A stretch of 64,000 nt of DNA from Paraburkholderia sp. PREW-6R. GTDB lineage: Bacteria > Pseudomonadota > Gammaproteobacteria > Burkholderiales > Burkholderiaceae. The stretch is from the NCBI RefSeq assembly GCF_039621805.1, contig NZ_CP155073.1, positions 248,001 through 312,000 of the forward strand, in the 5' to 3' direction. The position numbers and the translations under genes were made by a program. Position 1 is the stretch's first letter. Every line of letters starts with the position of its first letter. The notes below the pieces were generated by a model that was not told the DNA's origin, searched no databases, and worked only from the letters and a program-made list of their open reading frames with translations. Of the stretch, positions 39,211 to 47,338 are shown one piece after another.

Positions 39211-39693
39211 ATGGCTGCTACTTTCGAACGCAAGATTTTCACGCGAGATGCGCTGGCGGCGCTGCGTCCGTCGCTGAAGGCGCCGGTCGTCTTTACGAAC
39301 GGCGTGTTCGACATCCTGCATCGCGGGCACGTCACGTATCTCGCCGATGCAAAAGCGCTGGGCGTGTGTCTGATCGTCGGCGTGAATAGCGACGCATCAG
39401 TGCGCATGCTGGGTAAGGGCGACGACCGGCCGATCAATAACGAAGCCGATCGCATGGCGCTGCTGGCTGCGCTGGAGAGCGTCGATTACGTGGTGTGTTT
39501 CGGCGAGAAAACGCCCGTCGATCTGATCACGGCGCTGCGGCCGGACGTGCTGGTCAAGGGCGGCGACTACGACATGGACGTGTTGCCCGAGTCGGCGATC
39601 GTGCGCGGTTGGGGCGGCAAAGCGCTGGCCATTCCGTTCGAGCACGACCGCTCGACCACAGCGCTTCTGAAGAAGGTGCGCACGCACAGTTAG
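39211..39693 (+). CDS. rfaE2: D-glycero-beta-D-manno-heptose 1-phosphate adenylyltransferase
   Basis: A 160-residue nucleotidyltransferase equal to the C-terminal domain of E. coli HldE, making ADP-heptose for the lipopolysaccharide core. The nucleotide motif is FTNGVFDILHRGHVTYL (HxGH) near residues 24-40, with GVNSDASVRMLGKG, RPINNEADRMALLAAL and VKGGDYDMDVLPES following. The kinase domain of HldE is absent, as usual in Burkholderia, where it is a separate gene elsewhere. The frame opens at 39085, but the ATG at 39211 gives the family start. The next gene is convergent. Confidence 0.95.
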   Translation: MAATFERKIFTRDALAALRPSLKAPVVFTNGVFDILHRGHVTYLADAKALGVCLIVGVNSDASVRMLGKGDDRPINNEADRMALLAALESVDYVVCFGEKTPVDLITALRPDVLVKGGDYDMDVLPESAIVRGWGGKALAIPFEHDRSTTALLKKVRTHS

Positions 39694-39730
39694 GTCGGCG
39701 CGGCGCACCCGCAGACCGCTGTCCAGCCTG

Positions 39731-39970
39731 CTATTGCGATAAGGCAGAAGCCGCAATCGGCGCCGTGGGCGCGGGGCCGCCCACCACCGCCTGGTCGGCA
39801 GCCTCGGCGGCGGTCACCGGTTGCACCTTCAGCACTTCCGGACGAACCTGCCGGTTCAGATGATTGGGCTCACGGCCACCTGCGGTCGGCGTGGGGCCGA
39901 AAACGCCGCGCACGGCGACGAATGCCAGCAGGTTGGCGAGAAACAGTATGGCGATCAGCCAGCGCAGCAT
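39731..39970 (-). CDS. small membrane-anchored protein downstream of coaX
   Basis: A 79-residue protein with one membrane segment right after the start (MLRWLIAILFLANLLAFVAV), then a periplasmic tail GVFGPTPTAGGREPNHLNRQ ending in a Pro/Ala stretch. The coiled parts VRPEVLKVQPV resemble the linker of SPOR-type proteins, but no SPOR domain follows; Burkholderia relatives may be longer. ATG 39970 has AGGA eight bases upstream. A GTG at 40009 overlapping the coaX stop (GTGA) would add 13 residues and is an alternative. It is third in birA-coaX-this gene. Function unknown. Confidence 0.72.
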   Translation of the reverse strand: MLRWLIAILFLANLLAFVAVRGVFGPTPTAGGREPNHLNRQVRPEVLKVQPVTAAEAADQAVVGGPAPTAPIAASALSQ

Positions 39971-40005
39971 GGGGGATGTCCTGTCCAGAAGTTGAGCGGC
40001 CGTAT

Positions 40006-40887
40006 TCACGCCCGCGATTGAGCCGCCGTTTCGCTTGTCGCGCGATGCTCGGCGGCAATCAGCGCGAGCCCCGCCAGCACGAGCGAATCGTGGCGAGTAT
40101 GCGGCACTTTGAGTGCGCTCGCCACTTCATCCACGGCGCCGCCGCCGACTACGAGCCGCACCGGCACCTGCCATTCATCCTGCAGGTCACGCCACATCCG
40201 TTCGATCAGACCTGCCTGCGCCAGCGTGCAACCCGCCGACAACGAACGCGGCGTGTCCGTCGCGAAGAATGGGCCGCGCCGTTCGGCGCCGGCTTCACCG
40301 TTCACCCCGTGCATCGGGTCCACGCTATTGACGCTATTCGCGGGATTCACGCCGAGCAGGCCGCGGGCTGCGCTGGCGTCGAGTGTAGGCAGTTGCGCGG
40401 TATGCTCGCCGAGCGAGCGCATCATCAAGGTCCAGCCTGGCGCGATCAGGCCGCCGACGAAACGGCCATCCGCGCGCAATGCTTCGAGCGTAGTGGCCGT
40501 GCCGAACGTCGCGATGAGCAGAGGTTCGCCGGGAAAGGCCGCGCGCGCGCCGATCATGCCTGCCCAGCGGTCGCTGCCGAGCGCGTGCGGCGTGGTGTAG
40601 CAGTTCGTCACGCCGCATTGCTGCGCGCACGCGCGGATCGTGGTGATCGGCAAGCCCGGCCAGTGTGCGTCGACGAGCAGCGCGACGCGCGCCGCGACCG
40701 CCTCGCCCGCGACATTCGAAAGCCATGCGCGGCGCGGCGCAGGCAGACCGGCCCACGCCGGTTGGCCGTCGCGGTCGCCGTGCGCCAACGCGCCCGCCGC
40801 GATCTGCGTGCCGTCCGCCTGTACCAGCGCCCACTTGATGCGGCTGTTGCCCGCATCGATCAGCAGATCGGGCGCACCGTTGTTCAT
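40006..40887 (-). CDS. coaX: type III pantothenate kinase
   Basis: A 293-residue CoaX, the ATP-dependent first step of coenzyme A synthesis. The ATP motif is [14 protein letters not shown] at residues 9-22, with [15 protein letters not shown] and [10 protein letters not shown] (phosphate-2 motif), then [19 protein letters not shown] and VVGGGAVDE. Around residue 195 there is an insert [21 protein letters not shown] that looks low-complexity and is encoded by short direct repeats. Its start overlaps the birA stop (ATGA), so the two genes are coupled. Mesophilic Burkholderia have only this type of pantothenate kinase. Confidence 0.95.
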   Translation of the reverse strand: MNNGAPDLLIDAGNSRIKWALVQADGTQIAAGALAHGDRDGQPAWAGLPAPRRAWLSNVAGEAVAARVALLVDAHWPGLPITTIRACAQQCGVTNCYTTPHALGSDRWAGMIGARAAFPGEPLLIATFGTATTLEALRADGRFVGGLIAPGWTLMMRSLGEHTAQLPTLDASAARGLLGVNPANSVNSVDPMHGVNGEAGAERRGPFFATDTPRSLSAGCTLAQAGLIERMWRDLQDEWQVPVRLVVGGGAVDEVASALKVPHTRHDSLVLAGLALIAAEHRATSETAAQSRA

Positions 40888-41807
40888 GCAGCACCTTCGG
40901 CGAGGCGCAACGACACGTCACCGGTCGCGACGGTCTGACGGCCCGCCGCCGTGTCGAGCAGCAACTGGCCGCGCTCGTCTGCACCCGCCGCCACGCCGCG
41001 CGCGATTTCCTCGCCTTGCTCCAGCAGCACGACTTCCCGGCCCGCGTACGCATGCACGGCGTTCCAGCGGGACTGAAACGGCGCGAAGCCTTCGGCGCCG
41101 AAACGCAGCAGCGCCGGTTCCAGCGCGTTCAGCTCCGCAGCGAGCGTATCGGTGAGGTTGGCGTTGGGCAGCGCGCGTTGCAGCGCGGTGGGCACCGTGC
41201 CGCGCGCCTGGGGCGGCACGTCCGCGTTCAACGCGCCGACCTTGGCCGCCAGTTCGTCCGCACCCTTTACATTGGTGCCGATGCCGATCACCACGGCGCT
41301 CGCGTCCTCGGTGCTCCATGCGGTTTCGATCAGAATGCCGGCCAGCTTGTCGCCTTCCAGCAGCACGTCGTTCGGCCACTTCAGCGCGATCTGTCCGGGG
41401 CCCGCGACCGGCAGCGAGCGCAGCCCGTCGACCAGCGCGACACCCACCGCGAGGCTCAGCCCCGCCAGTCCTTCGAGCGGACGCGGCAGCACGCAGGCCA
41501 CCGAAAACAGCAGCGCGTTGCCCGGCTCCGCGTACCACGGGCGCCCGCGCCGGCCGTGCCCGGCGGTCTGCAGATACGCGACCCGCACGATCGGGCGCGG
41601 CAGCGCGCCGGGCTTGCGTGGCAGCGCTTTCACGCGGGTCATGAGGTCGGCGTTGGTCGAGCCGGTTTCTTCGACGATTTCGATCGGCCAGTCATGCGCA
41701 TGAGGACCGAACAGCGTGACGGCGCGCTCGCGGTCGATGCGCCAGTCGGGTTGGCCCGAGGCCGCCGCTGCGGCTTGCGAGGGAGTCTTGGAGGCGTTCA
41801 TGCTCAT
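40884..41807 (-). CDS. birA: biotin-[acetyl-CoA-carboxylase] ligase
   Basis: A 307-residue biotin protein ligase that makes biotinyl-AMP and attaches biotin to carboxylase carrier domains. The ligase motif is [22 protein letters not shown], followed by [20 protein letters not shown] and VIGIGTNV, with a C-terminal SH3-like cap ([20 protein letters not shown]). The first 40 residues hold no winged helix, so unlike E. coli BirA this protein is probably only an enzyme and not the biotin repressor. ATG 41807 or 41801 (two codons later) can start it. It overlaps coaX by four bases and is divergent from mlaE. Confidence 0.95.
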   Translation of the reverse strand: MSMNASKTPSQAAAAASGQPDWRIDRERAVTLFGPHAHDWPIEIVEETGSTNADLMTRVKALPRKPGALPRPIVRVAYLQTAGHGRRGRPWYAEPGNALLFSVACVLPRPLEGLAGLSLAVGVALVDGLRSLPVAGPGQIALKWPNDVLLEGDKLAGILIETAWSTEDASAVVIGIGTNVKGADELAAKVGALNADVPPQARGTVPTALQRALPNANLTDTLAAELNALEPALLRFGAEGFAPFQSRWNAVHAYAGREVVLLEQGEEIARGVAAGADERGQLLLDTAAGRQTVATGDVSLRLAEGAA

Positions 41808-41872
41808 ATTGTAGCGATAGCGAACGCCGTGAGTCCGCTAGCGCGGCCCGTTGCGCGCGCGTTCGCTACAAT
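41808..41872. promoter_or_regulatory. divergent promoter region birA / lipid transporter
   Basis: Each side carries CGCTACAAT: on the minus strand at 41808-41816, directly before the birA ATG, and on the plus strand at 41864-41872, overlapping the mlaE ATG. TACAAT is a good -10, but neither has a strong -35. If these are real -10 elements, birA would be nearly leaderless and mlaE would have to start further in, for example at the TTG at 41907. Confidence 0.4.
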
Positions 41873-43040
41873 GGCCGCTAATCCGATAACCAGATTACCG
41901 CGATCCTTGAACTACGACACTCCGCCCGGCCTTGAAGTCGCGGCAGGCAGCCAAGGCAAGATCGTCCGGCTCTCGGGCCAATGGACGGCGCTCGCGCTCG
42001 CGCGCGACCGCGCCACCGGCCACGTGATTCCGCTACTGCGCTCGCTGATCGGCGCGCAGGGCATTCGCCAGTGGGATCTGTCGCGCATCGACCGGATGGA
42101 CCACGTCGGCGGTCAGGCGCTGTGGCGCGTCTGGGGCCACAAGATGCCGCCCGACACCGAGCTGACCGACACGCAGCGCGACATTTTCGAGCGTATCGCG
42201 CTGCTCGACACCGGGCGCGACGCGGCCGAGCCGGTGGTCCGTCTCGATCCCTTTACGCGTCTTGGGCTTGCGATCTTCTCGTTCTTCGAGCATCTGTACG
42301 GCGGCGTGGGCATGCTCGGGCGCGTCGTGCTCGATCTGTTCTCGATCGCGCGCAAACCGAATCTCATGCCGTGGACCGAGATATCGGCGAACATCTACAA
42401 CGCCGGCACCAAGGCGCTGCCGATCACCGCGCTCGTCGCGTTTCTGATCGGCATCGTGTTGAGCTATCTGTCCGCGCAGCAGTTGCGGCTTTTTGGCGCG
42501 AACCAGTACATCGTCAATATTCTGGGTCTGTCGGTGATTCGCGAACTGGGGCCCGTGCTGGCCGCGATTCTGGTGGCGGGCCGATCGGGTTCGGCGATCA
42601 CCGCGCAAATCGGCGTGATGCGCGTGACCGAGGAACTCGACGCCATGCGCGTCATGGGCATTCCGCACGGCCTGCGTCTGATCCTCCCGCGCGTGGTCGC
42701 GCTCGGCATTGCCATGCCGCTGCTCGTCATGTGGACCAATATCATCGCGTTGACGGGCGGCGCGCTCGCCGCGAAGATCGCGCTCGGCATCGACATGAAC
42801 TATTTCGCGCGCGCGCTGCCGGGCGTCGTGCCCGTCGCGAATCTGTGGATCGGGCTGGGCAAGGGCGTCGCGTTCGGCATGCTGATCGCGATCGTGGGCT
42901 GTCATTTCGGTTTCCGTATCAAAGCCAACTCGCAGAGTCTCGGCGAGGGCACGACGACCTCGGTGGTGACTTCGATCACCATCGTGATTCTCGCGGACGC
43001 GGTGTTCGCGATTCTCTTTCAGAACGTGGGGCTCGGATGA
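41871..43040 (+). CDS. mlaE: lipid ABC transporter permease with N-terminal STAS-like domain (MlaE family)
   Basis: A 389-residue MlaE-family permease of the Mce/Mla lipid transport type. Residues 25-115 (GSQGKIVRLSGQWTALALA, WDLSRIDRMDHVGGQALWRVW) look like a STAS domain, as in the separate protein MlaB. Residues 145-389 hold the permease, with ALVAFLIGIVLSYLSAQQL, GLSVIRELGPVLAAILVAGRSGSAITAQIGVMRVTEELDAMRVMGI and four to five membrane segments. The ATG at 41871 lacks a ribosome-binding site; a TTG at 41907 is possible. The frame extends far upstream across birA antisense and that part is not coding. Its stop overlaps the ATPase start. Confidence 0.92.
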   Translation: MAANPITRLPRSLNYDTPPGLEVAAGSQGKIVRLSGQWTALALARDRATGHVIPLLRSLIGAQGIRQWDLSRIDRMDHVGGQALWRVWGHKMPPDTELTDTQRDIFERIALLDTGRDAAEPVVRLDPFTRLGLAIFSFFEHLYGGVGMLGRVVLDLFSIARKPNLMPWTEISANIYNAGTKALPITALVAFLIGIVLSYLSAQQLRLFGANQYIVNILGLSVIRELGPVLAAILVAGRSGSAITAQIGVMRVTEELDAMRVMGIPHGLRLILPRVVALGIAMPLLVMWTNIIALTGGALAAKIALGIDMNYFARALPGVVPVANLWIGLGKGVAFGMLIAIVGCHFGFRIKANSQSLGEGTTTSVVTSITIVILADAVFAILFQNVGLG

Positions 43041-43915
43041 TCGCGCCGCTCACCCAGGCCGTACGCGGCCAGCCAATGCCTTGTATCGCCGAGCCGGTGA
43101 TCGAAGTCGTCGACGTGACGAAGCGCTACGGCCGCAACATCGTGCATCAGCATCTGAATCTGGACGTGCGCCGCGGCGAGATCATGTCGATCGTCGGCGG
43201 GTCGGGTTCCGGCAAGACCACGCTCGTGCGGCAGATTCTCGGGCTCGAGAAACCGTCGTCGGGAACGATCAGGCTGTTCGGCGAAGACCTCGCGACGATC
43301 TCGCCCGAAACCGCGCTGCTGATGCGCAGCCGCTCCGGCATGCTGTTCCAGCGTGGTGCGCTGTTCTCGTCGCTGTCGGTGTTCGACAACATCGCGCAGC
43401 CGGTGCGTGAGCTCGGCAAGGTGCCGGAAGACCTGCTGCGCGACATCGTGATGCTCAAGCTGGAAATGGTCGGCTTGCCGTGCAAGCACGCGTCGAAAAT
43501 GCCGTCGGCGCTGTCGGGCGGCATGATCAAGCGTGTCGGCATTGCGCGCGCGATCGCGCTCGAACCCGAACTGCTGTTTCTCGACGAACCGACTGCCGGC
43601 CTCGATCCTCAGGCCTCCGATGAATTCGTCGAACTTATCTCCGCGCTGCACCGCGCGCTCGGTCTGACGGTGGTGATGGTCACGCACGACCTCGACACCA
43701 TGATCGCGCTGTCCACCCGCGTGGCCGTGCTCGCCGACCGCAAGGTGCTGGTTGCGGCGCCGGTCGAGGAGGCTGCGGGCGTCGATCATCCGTTCATCCG
43801 CGAGTACTTCCTCGGACTGCGCGGACGTCGCGCGCTACAGGCGCTGCCGCCCGAACGCCGTGCAAAGCTGCCGCGCGCGGCGCTCGAGCCGGCGTCGTCC
43901 GAATTGCCGCTGTGA
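43037..43915 (+). CDS. mlaF: lipid ABC transporter ATP-binding protein (MlaF family)
   Basis: A 292-residue ATPase. Walker A VGGSGSGKTTLVRQIL near residues 53-68, Q-loop GMLFQRGALFSSLSVFDNIAQPV typical of MlaF, signature ALSGGMIKRVGIARAIA, Walker B LLFLDEPTAGLDP and the switch His in VTHDL. A C-terminal tail of about 45 residues (GLRGRRALQALPPERRAK) is charged. The start ATGA overlaps the permease stop. The frame is open far upstream, but the family starts near here. It energises retrograde or anterograde phospholipid movement between the membranes in known Mla systems. Confidence 0.94.
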   Translation: MIAPLTQAVRGQPMPCIAEPVIEVVDVTKRYGRNIVHQHLNLDVRRGEIMSIVGGSGSGKTTLVRQILGLEKPSSGTIRLFGEDLATISPETALLMRSRSGMLFQRGALFSSLSVFDNIAQPVRELGKVPEDLLRDIVMLKLEMVGLPCKHASKMPSALSGGMIKRVGIARAIALEPELLFLDEPTAGLDPQASDEFVELISALHRALGLTVVMVTHDLDTMIALSTRVAVLADRKVLVAAPVEEAAGVDHPFIREYFLGLRGRRALQALPPERRAKLPRAALEPASSELPL

Positions 43916-43940
43916 AGCAGGGAAACCAGGGAACCTGACT

Positions 43941-44906
43941 ATGGAAAACAAATCACATGCCTTCTGGGCAGGGCTCTTCACGATCGTCCTGCTGGTGGCG
44001 ATCGCGGTGGCGGCTTTTTTGTTCAATGTCGACCGTTCCGTGCGAGTGCCGTACGATCTGCTTGCGCACACGAACGTGACGGGTCTCTACACCGACGCGG
44101 CGGTGCGCTATCGCGGGCTCGACGTCGGCAAGGTGCAGTCGATCAAATTCGATCCGGATCATCCGGGCCAGATTCTGATCCGCATTCTCGTCGACACCCA
44201 CGCGCCGATTACCCATTCGACTTTTGGAAGCCTTGGTTTTCAGGGCGTGACCGGGATCGCCTTCATCCAGCTCGATGACAACGGCCGCGACACGACGCCG
44301 CTGGCGTCGTCGGCCAAGCAGGTGGCGCAGTTGCCGATGCGGCCGGGTCTGCTCGATCAGCTTCAGCAGCGCGGCGACGTGCTGCTGCGCAAACTCGAAA
44401 AAGTCACGGACGACGTGAATAATCTGCTGTCGCCGGAAATGGTCGCGCAATTGCAGGGCACGGCGGCAAGCATTCAGAAAGCCGCCGACGGCGTCGCCAC
44501 GCTCAGCCAGCAAATGGCGCCCGCGGCAGGCAAGCTGCCGCACACGATAGATCAACTGGATCGCACGCTCGCGTCGACCAATCAGCTGATTACTTCGCTG
44601 AATCGCCCGGACGGTCCGTTCGAGACCAATCTGAACAAGGTCGGCACGGCGGCGCAGCAGGCGGGCGACGCGCTGGCGTCGATGAACGGCTCGCTGCAGG
44701 AATTGTCCTCGCGGGTTGGTTACGACACGTTGCCGCGCGTCAATTCGCTGGCCGAAGACGTGCGCTCCGCGGCCCGCTCGGTGGACCGCGCGGCGGACAC
44801 GTTTAGCAACAATCCACGCAGCGTGCTGTTCGGCGCGCCCGTCGCGGCGCCGGGCCCGGGCGAGCCGGGATTCACGTGGCCGGCCGCCCGTGCCGCCGCG
44901 AAATGA
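43941..44906 (+). CDS. mlaD: MCE-domain periplasmic substrate-binding protein (MlaD/PqiB-like)
   Basis: A 321-residue inner-membrane-anchored MCE protein. The membrane segment is residues 8-28 (FWAGLFTIVLLVAIAVAAFLF). The MCE domain spans 35-120 (PYDLLAHTNVTGLYTDAAVRYRGLDVGKVQSI, THSTFGSLGFQGVTGIAFIQLDD). It is followed by a long helical C-terminal region with coiled coil (QLQQRGDVLLRKLEKVTDDVNNLL to about 290), longer than E. coli MlaD (183 residues) and like single-MCE proteins of the Mce/Pqi class. The ATG at 43941 lies 25 bases after the ATPase stop. Confidence 0.93.
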   Translation: MENKSHAFWAGLFTIVLLVAIAVAAFLFNVDRSVRVPYDLLAHTNVTGLYTDAAVRYRGLDVGKVQSIKFDPDHPGQILIRILVDTHAPITHSTFGSLGFQGVTGIAFIQLDDNGRDTTPLASSAKQVAQLPMRPGLLDQLQQRGDVLLRKLEKVTDDVNNLLSPEMVAQLQGTAASIQKAADGVATLSQQMAPAAGKLPHTIDQLDRTLASTNQLITSLNRPDGPFETNLNKVGTAAQQAGDALASMNGSLQELSSRVGYDTLPRVNSLAEDVRSAARSVDRAADTFSNNPRSVLFGAPVAAPGPGEPGFTWPAARAAAK

Positions 44907-44963
44907 AATTGATTTTTTGAATCGGCAGTTAGAGATTCGAAGGTTTGTGAAAGGAAGATTGTC

Positions 44964-45590
44964 ATGTCACGTTTGACCCACCGATTGTTGTCCACGAGCG
45001 CCGGTTTGGCGGTGCTGCTCGCCTTCGGTCTGCTGGCCTCGGGCTGCGCAGGCACGCCCGCCGCGATCTCGGACATCCGCTACGACCTCGGGCCGCCGAG
45101 CCCGGCGGCGTCGGCCGGTGCGATGCCCGCCGTCAAAGTGCTGGACGTGGCCGCGCCGGACATGCTCGAAACCGACAAGCTGATGTACCGCCTCAGTTAC
45201 GCCGACTCGCAGCAAACGGCCGCGTACGCGAACAGCCATTGGACCATGACGCCGTCGCAACTGCTGACGCAGCGTCTGCGTGGTGCGCTGAGCTCGCGCG
45301 GCACCGTGCTGACCGGCGCGGACGGCGTGTCCGCGCCGGTACTGAAAGTCGACCTGAGTGAGTTCGAGCAGGTTTTCGACAGCCGGTCGGAAAGCCATGC
45401 GTCAGTCACGGCGCGCGCCACGTTGATCCAGTCGGGCAAGGTGATCGGCCAGCGCACGTTCATCTCGCGCGCGCCGTCCAGTTCCGGAGACGCCGCCGGC
45501 GGCGCGCAGGCGCTGGCCGCCGCGAGCGACGATCTCGTCTCGCAGATCGGCGCGTGGCTCGGCGTGCAGGCGCTGGTCGCCGCGAAGTGA
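44964..45590 (+). CDS. ABC-type transport auxiliary lipoprotein (PqiC-like)
   Basis: A 208-residue outer-membrane lipoprotein candidate. The lipobox is LLASGC with Cys28. The mature domain has YDLGPPSPA, VLDVAAPDMLETDKLMYRLSYADSQQTAAYANSHWTMTPSQLLTQRLRGALSSRGTVL and DLSEFEQVFDSRSESHASVTARATLI, as in PqiC/YmbA (DUF330, ABC auxiliary). It follows the MCE gene by 57 bases. In Pqi-type systems this lipoprotein docks the transporter at the outer membrane. Its presence makes this operon a hybrid of Mla and Pqi features. Confidence 0.9.
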   Translation: MSRLTHRLLSTSAGLAVLLAFGLLASGCAGTPAAISDIRYDLGPPSPAASAGAMPAVKVLDVAAPDMLETDKLMYRLSYADSQQTAAYANSHWTMTPSQLLTQRLRGALSSRGTVLTGADGVSAPVLKVDLSEFEQVFDSRSESHASVTARATLIQSGKVIGQRTFISRAPSSSGDAAGGAQALAAASDDLVSQIGAWLGVQALVAAK

Positions 45591-45596
45591 CCGGCA

Positions 45597-45622
45597 TGCA
45601 GCGCACGTTCCGGAGCGCTGCA
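45597..45622 (+). promoter_or_regulatory. hairpin over the vanZ ribosome-binding site
   Basis: TGCAGCGC, loop ACGTTCCGGA, GCGCTGCA: 8-base perfect arms. The loop ends in the GGAG Shine-Dalgarno region and the second arm ends on the A of the ATG. It could limit translation of the vanZ-like gene. Confidence 0.35.
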
Positions 45623-46779
45623 TGAGCGTCAAACCCTGGGCGCGCCGGCCATCGGCGCTTGCCCGGCAAGCGCTGCTGCTGTACACCGCGCTGATCGTCT
45701 ACGGATCGTGGTATCCCTTCCAGGGGTGGCGCTCGCTTGGGATCGCGCCTTTCGCCTTTCTGTCCGACCCCATGCCGCAGTACCTGACGGCGTTCGACGT
45801 CGTCACCAACGTGCTCGGCTACATGCCGTTCGGCGCGCTGGTGGTGCTCGCGGTGTACCCGCGCTGGCGCGGCACGCTGGCTGTCGCGCTGGCGTTCGTG
45901 CTCGGCGGCATCCTGTCGTGCGTCATGGAGGCGGTGCAAACCTATCTGCCGACGCGCGTGGCATCGAATCTCGATCTGGCCGCCAATGCGCTCGGTGCGC
46001 TGCTCGGCGCGGCGATCATGTCGCCCGCGACCGGCGCGCTGCTCGACCGTGGCCTGCTGAGGCGTCTGCGGTTGCTGTGGTTCGAGCGCGAGAGCGCCGC
46101 GCTCGTCTGCCTGGTGGCATCGTGGCCCTTCGCGACGATGTATCCGGCCCCTCGCCTGTTCGGCCTCGGCAACTGGCCGCGCGCGCTGTGGCTGCGTTTC
46201 GACAGCACCACGCAGGACGCGCTGCTCGCCTTTGCGCCGCCTGCATGGCACGTCGGCGCGTGGCCGTCGCTGGTTTCCGCGCGTTTGCCCGAAAGCGTGT
46301 GGGAAGCGCTGATCACGACGCTCAATCTATCCGCTGCGCTCATGCTGGCTTCGCTGCCGGTGCGCCGTCACGCGCCGCGCGTGCGGTTATTGCTGGTGTT
46401 TATCGTCGCCACCCTGGTGGTGAAAGTCGGTGCCACGTTTCTGCAGTCCCAGTCGGGCCTCGCTTTCGACTGGGCAACGCCTGGCGCGCTGTGCGGCCTT
46501 GTCGCGGGCGCCGTTGCGGGCCTGTTGACGCTGCGTCTGCGGCGGCGTTCGCGCGCCGTCCTCGCCGGGGTCGCGCTGATCGTAGCGCTGGTGTTCGTCA
46601 ACCTGTTACCGGTGAATCCGTATTTCGACGTGGTGCTCGCCGACTGGCGGCAGGGCCGTTATCTGCATTTCAACGGACTCGCGCACTGGCTTGCGTGGAT
46701 GTGGCCGTATGCAGCGCTCGTGTGGCTCGGATATCTCGCCGAGCATGCGTGGCTCAGGCGGCGCATGAACCACGCGTGA
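45622..46779 (+). CDS. VanZ family membrane protein
   Basis: A 385-residue multispan membrane protein. Its first 135 residues are a VanZ-like domain: LLLYTALIVYGSWYPFQGWR, FDVVTNVLGYMPFGALVVLAV and VMEAVQTYLPTRVASNLDLAANALGALLG, the canonical signatures. About four further membrane segments follow between residues 235 and 340, then FNGLAHWLAWMWPYAALVWLGYLAEHAWLRRR. VanZ in enterococci gives low-level teicoplanin resistance, but most homologues have unknown roles. It lies 31 bases after the lipoprotein gene and may belong to the lipid transport operon. Three 11-bp repeats start at its 3' end. Confidence 0.88.
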   Translation: MSVKPWARRPSALARQALLLYTALIVYGSWYPFQGWRSLGIAPFAFLSDPMPQYLTAFDVVTNVLGYMPFGALVVLAVYPRWRGTLAVALAFVLGGILSCVMEAVQTYLPTRVASNLDLAANALGALLGAAIMSPATGALLDRGLLRRLRLLWFERESAALVCLVASWPFATMYPAPRLFGLGNWPRALWLRFDSTTQDALLAFAPPAWHVGAWPSLVSARLPESVWEALITTLNLSAALMLASLPVRRHAPRVRLLLVFIVATLVVKVGATFLQSQSGLAFDWATPGALCGLVAGAVAGLLTLRLRRRSRAVLAGVALIVALVFVNLLPVNPYFDVVLADWRQGRYLHFNGLAHWLAWMWPYAALVWLGYLAEHAWLRRRMNHA

Positions 46780-46799
46780 ACCATGCGTGAACCACGCGT
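46767..46799. repeat. 11-bp tandem repeat (3 copies)
   Basis: GAACCACGCGT, GAACCATGCGT, GAACCACGCGT in direct succession, with a partial fourth unit. The first copy carries the last codons and stop of the vanZ-like gene (NHA-stop), so duplication changes only untranslated DNA. Confidence 0.85.
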
Positions 46800-46926
46800 G
46801 AACCCGCTTGCGCCGCGCCCATAGGGCACGCATGGTACACATCGGGCTGGCGGGACGTACCCGTCACACGCCGGCGAGACCTCCGTCGCATAGTGCGCGC
46901 CGGCAGCGACAGGCTGCCTCGCTCGC

Positions 46927-46932
46927 TATAAT
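46927..46932 (+). promoter_or_regulatory. possible -10 of the ferredoxin gene
   Basis: A perfect TATAAT about 75 bases before the ferredoxin start. No good -35 lies 16-18 bases upstream. Confidence 0.35.
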
Positions 46933-47005
46933 CGTCCGCATGGCACGGGCGCGCCGCCGGCCAGTCAGCGCCATTTCCCACCGTCACAGTCTCGCTCCGG
47001 ACACC

Positions 47006-47329
47006 ATGGACTCCTTCTACAAGTACCACGTCTTCTTCTGTCTCAATCAGCGCGATCCCGGCGCCGAGCGCCCGAGCTGCGCGAACTGCAACGCACAGGA
47101 AATGCAGGAGCATGCGAAGAAGCGCGTGAAGAAACTCGGCCTTGCCGGTCCCGGCCAGGTGCGTATCAACAAGGCCGGTTGTCTCGACCGTTGCGAACTC
47201 GGACCGGCGCTCGTCGTGTACCCGGAGGGCGTGTGGTACACCTACGTGGATGAGAGCGACATCGACGAAATCGTGGATTCACACCTCGTCAACGGCAAGA
47301 TCGTCGAGCGTCTGAAAATCGATCAGTAA
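47006..47329 (+). CDS. thioredoxin-like [2Fe-2S] ferredoxin
   Basis: A 107-residue ferredoxin of the thioredoxin-fold type. It has Cys12 in HVFFCLNQR, Cys25 and Cys28 in RPSCANCNA, Cys59 and Cys63 in AGCLDRCELGP. The cluster is probably held by Cys12, Cys25, Cys59 and Cys63, with Cys28 extra. Then VVYPEGVWYTYVDESDIDEIVDSHL, a family signature. The frame opens at 46808, but MDSFYKYHVFFC is the family start. The next gene begins nine bases later, so hydrolase and ferredoxin are cotranscribed. Confidence 0.93.
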   Translation: MDSFYKYHVFFCLNQRDPGAERPSCANCNAQEMQEHAKKRVKKLGLAGPGQVRINKAGCLDRCELGPALVVYPEGVWYTYVDESDIDEIVDSHLVNGKIVERLKIDQ

Positions 47330-47338
47330 GCTTTTGCG

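Noticed and set aside
41016..41870. Apparent 285-codon N-terminal extension of the MlaE-family permease
   Set aside because: It lies antisense to birA and has no protein-family features. The permease begins near 41871-41907.
41981..43036. Apparent N-terminal extension of the MlaF-family ATPase
   Set aside because: It overlaps the permease in another frame and is Arg/Ala-rich noise. The ATPase starts at the ATGA overlap, 43037.
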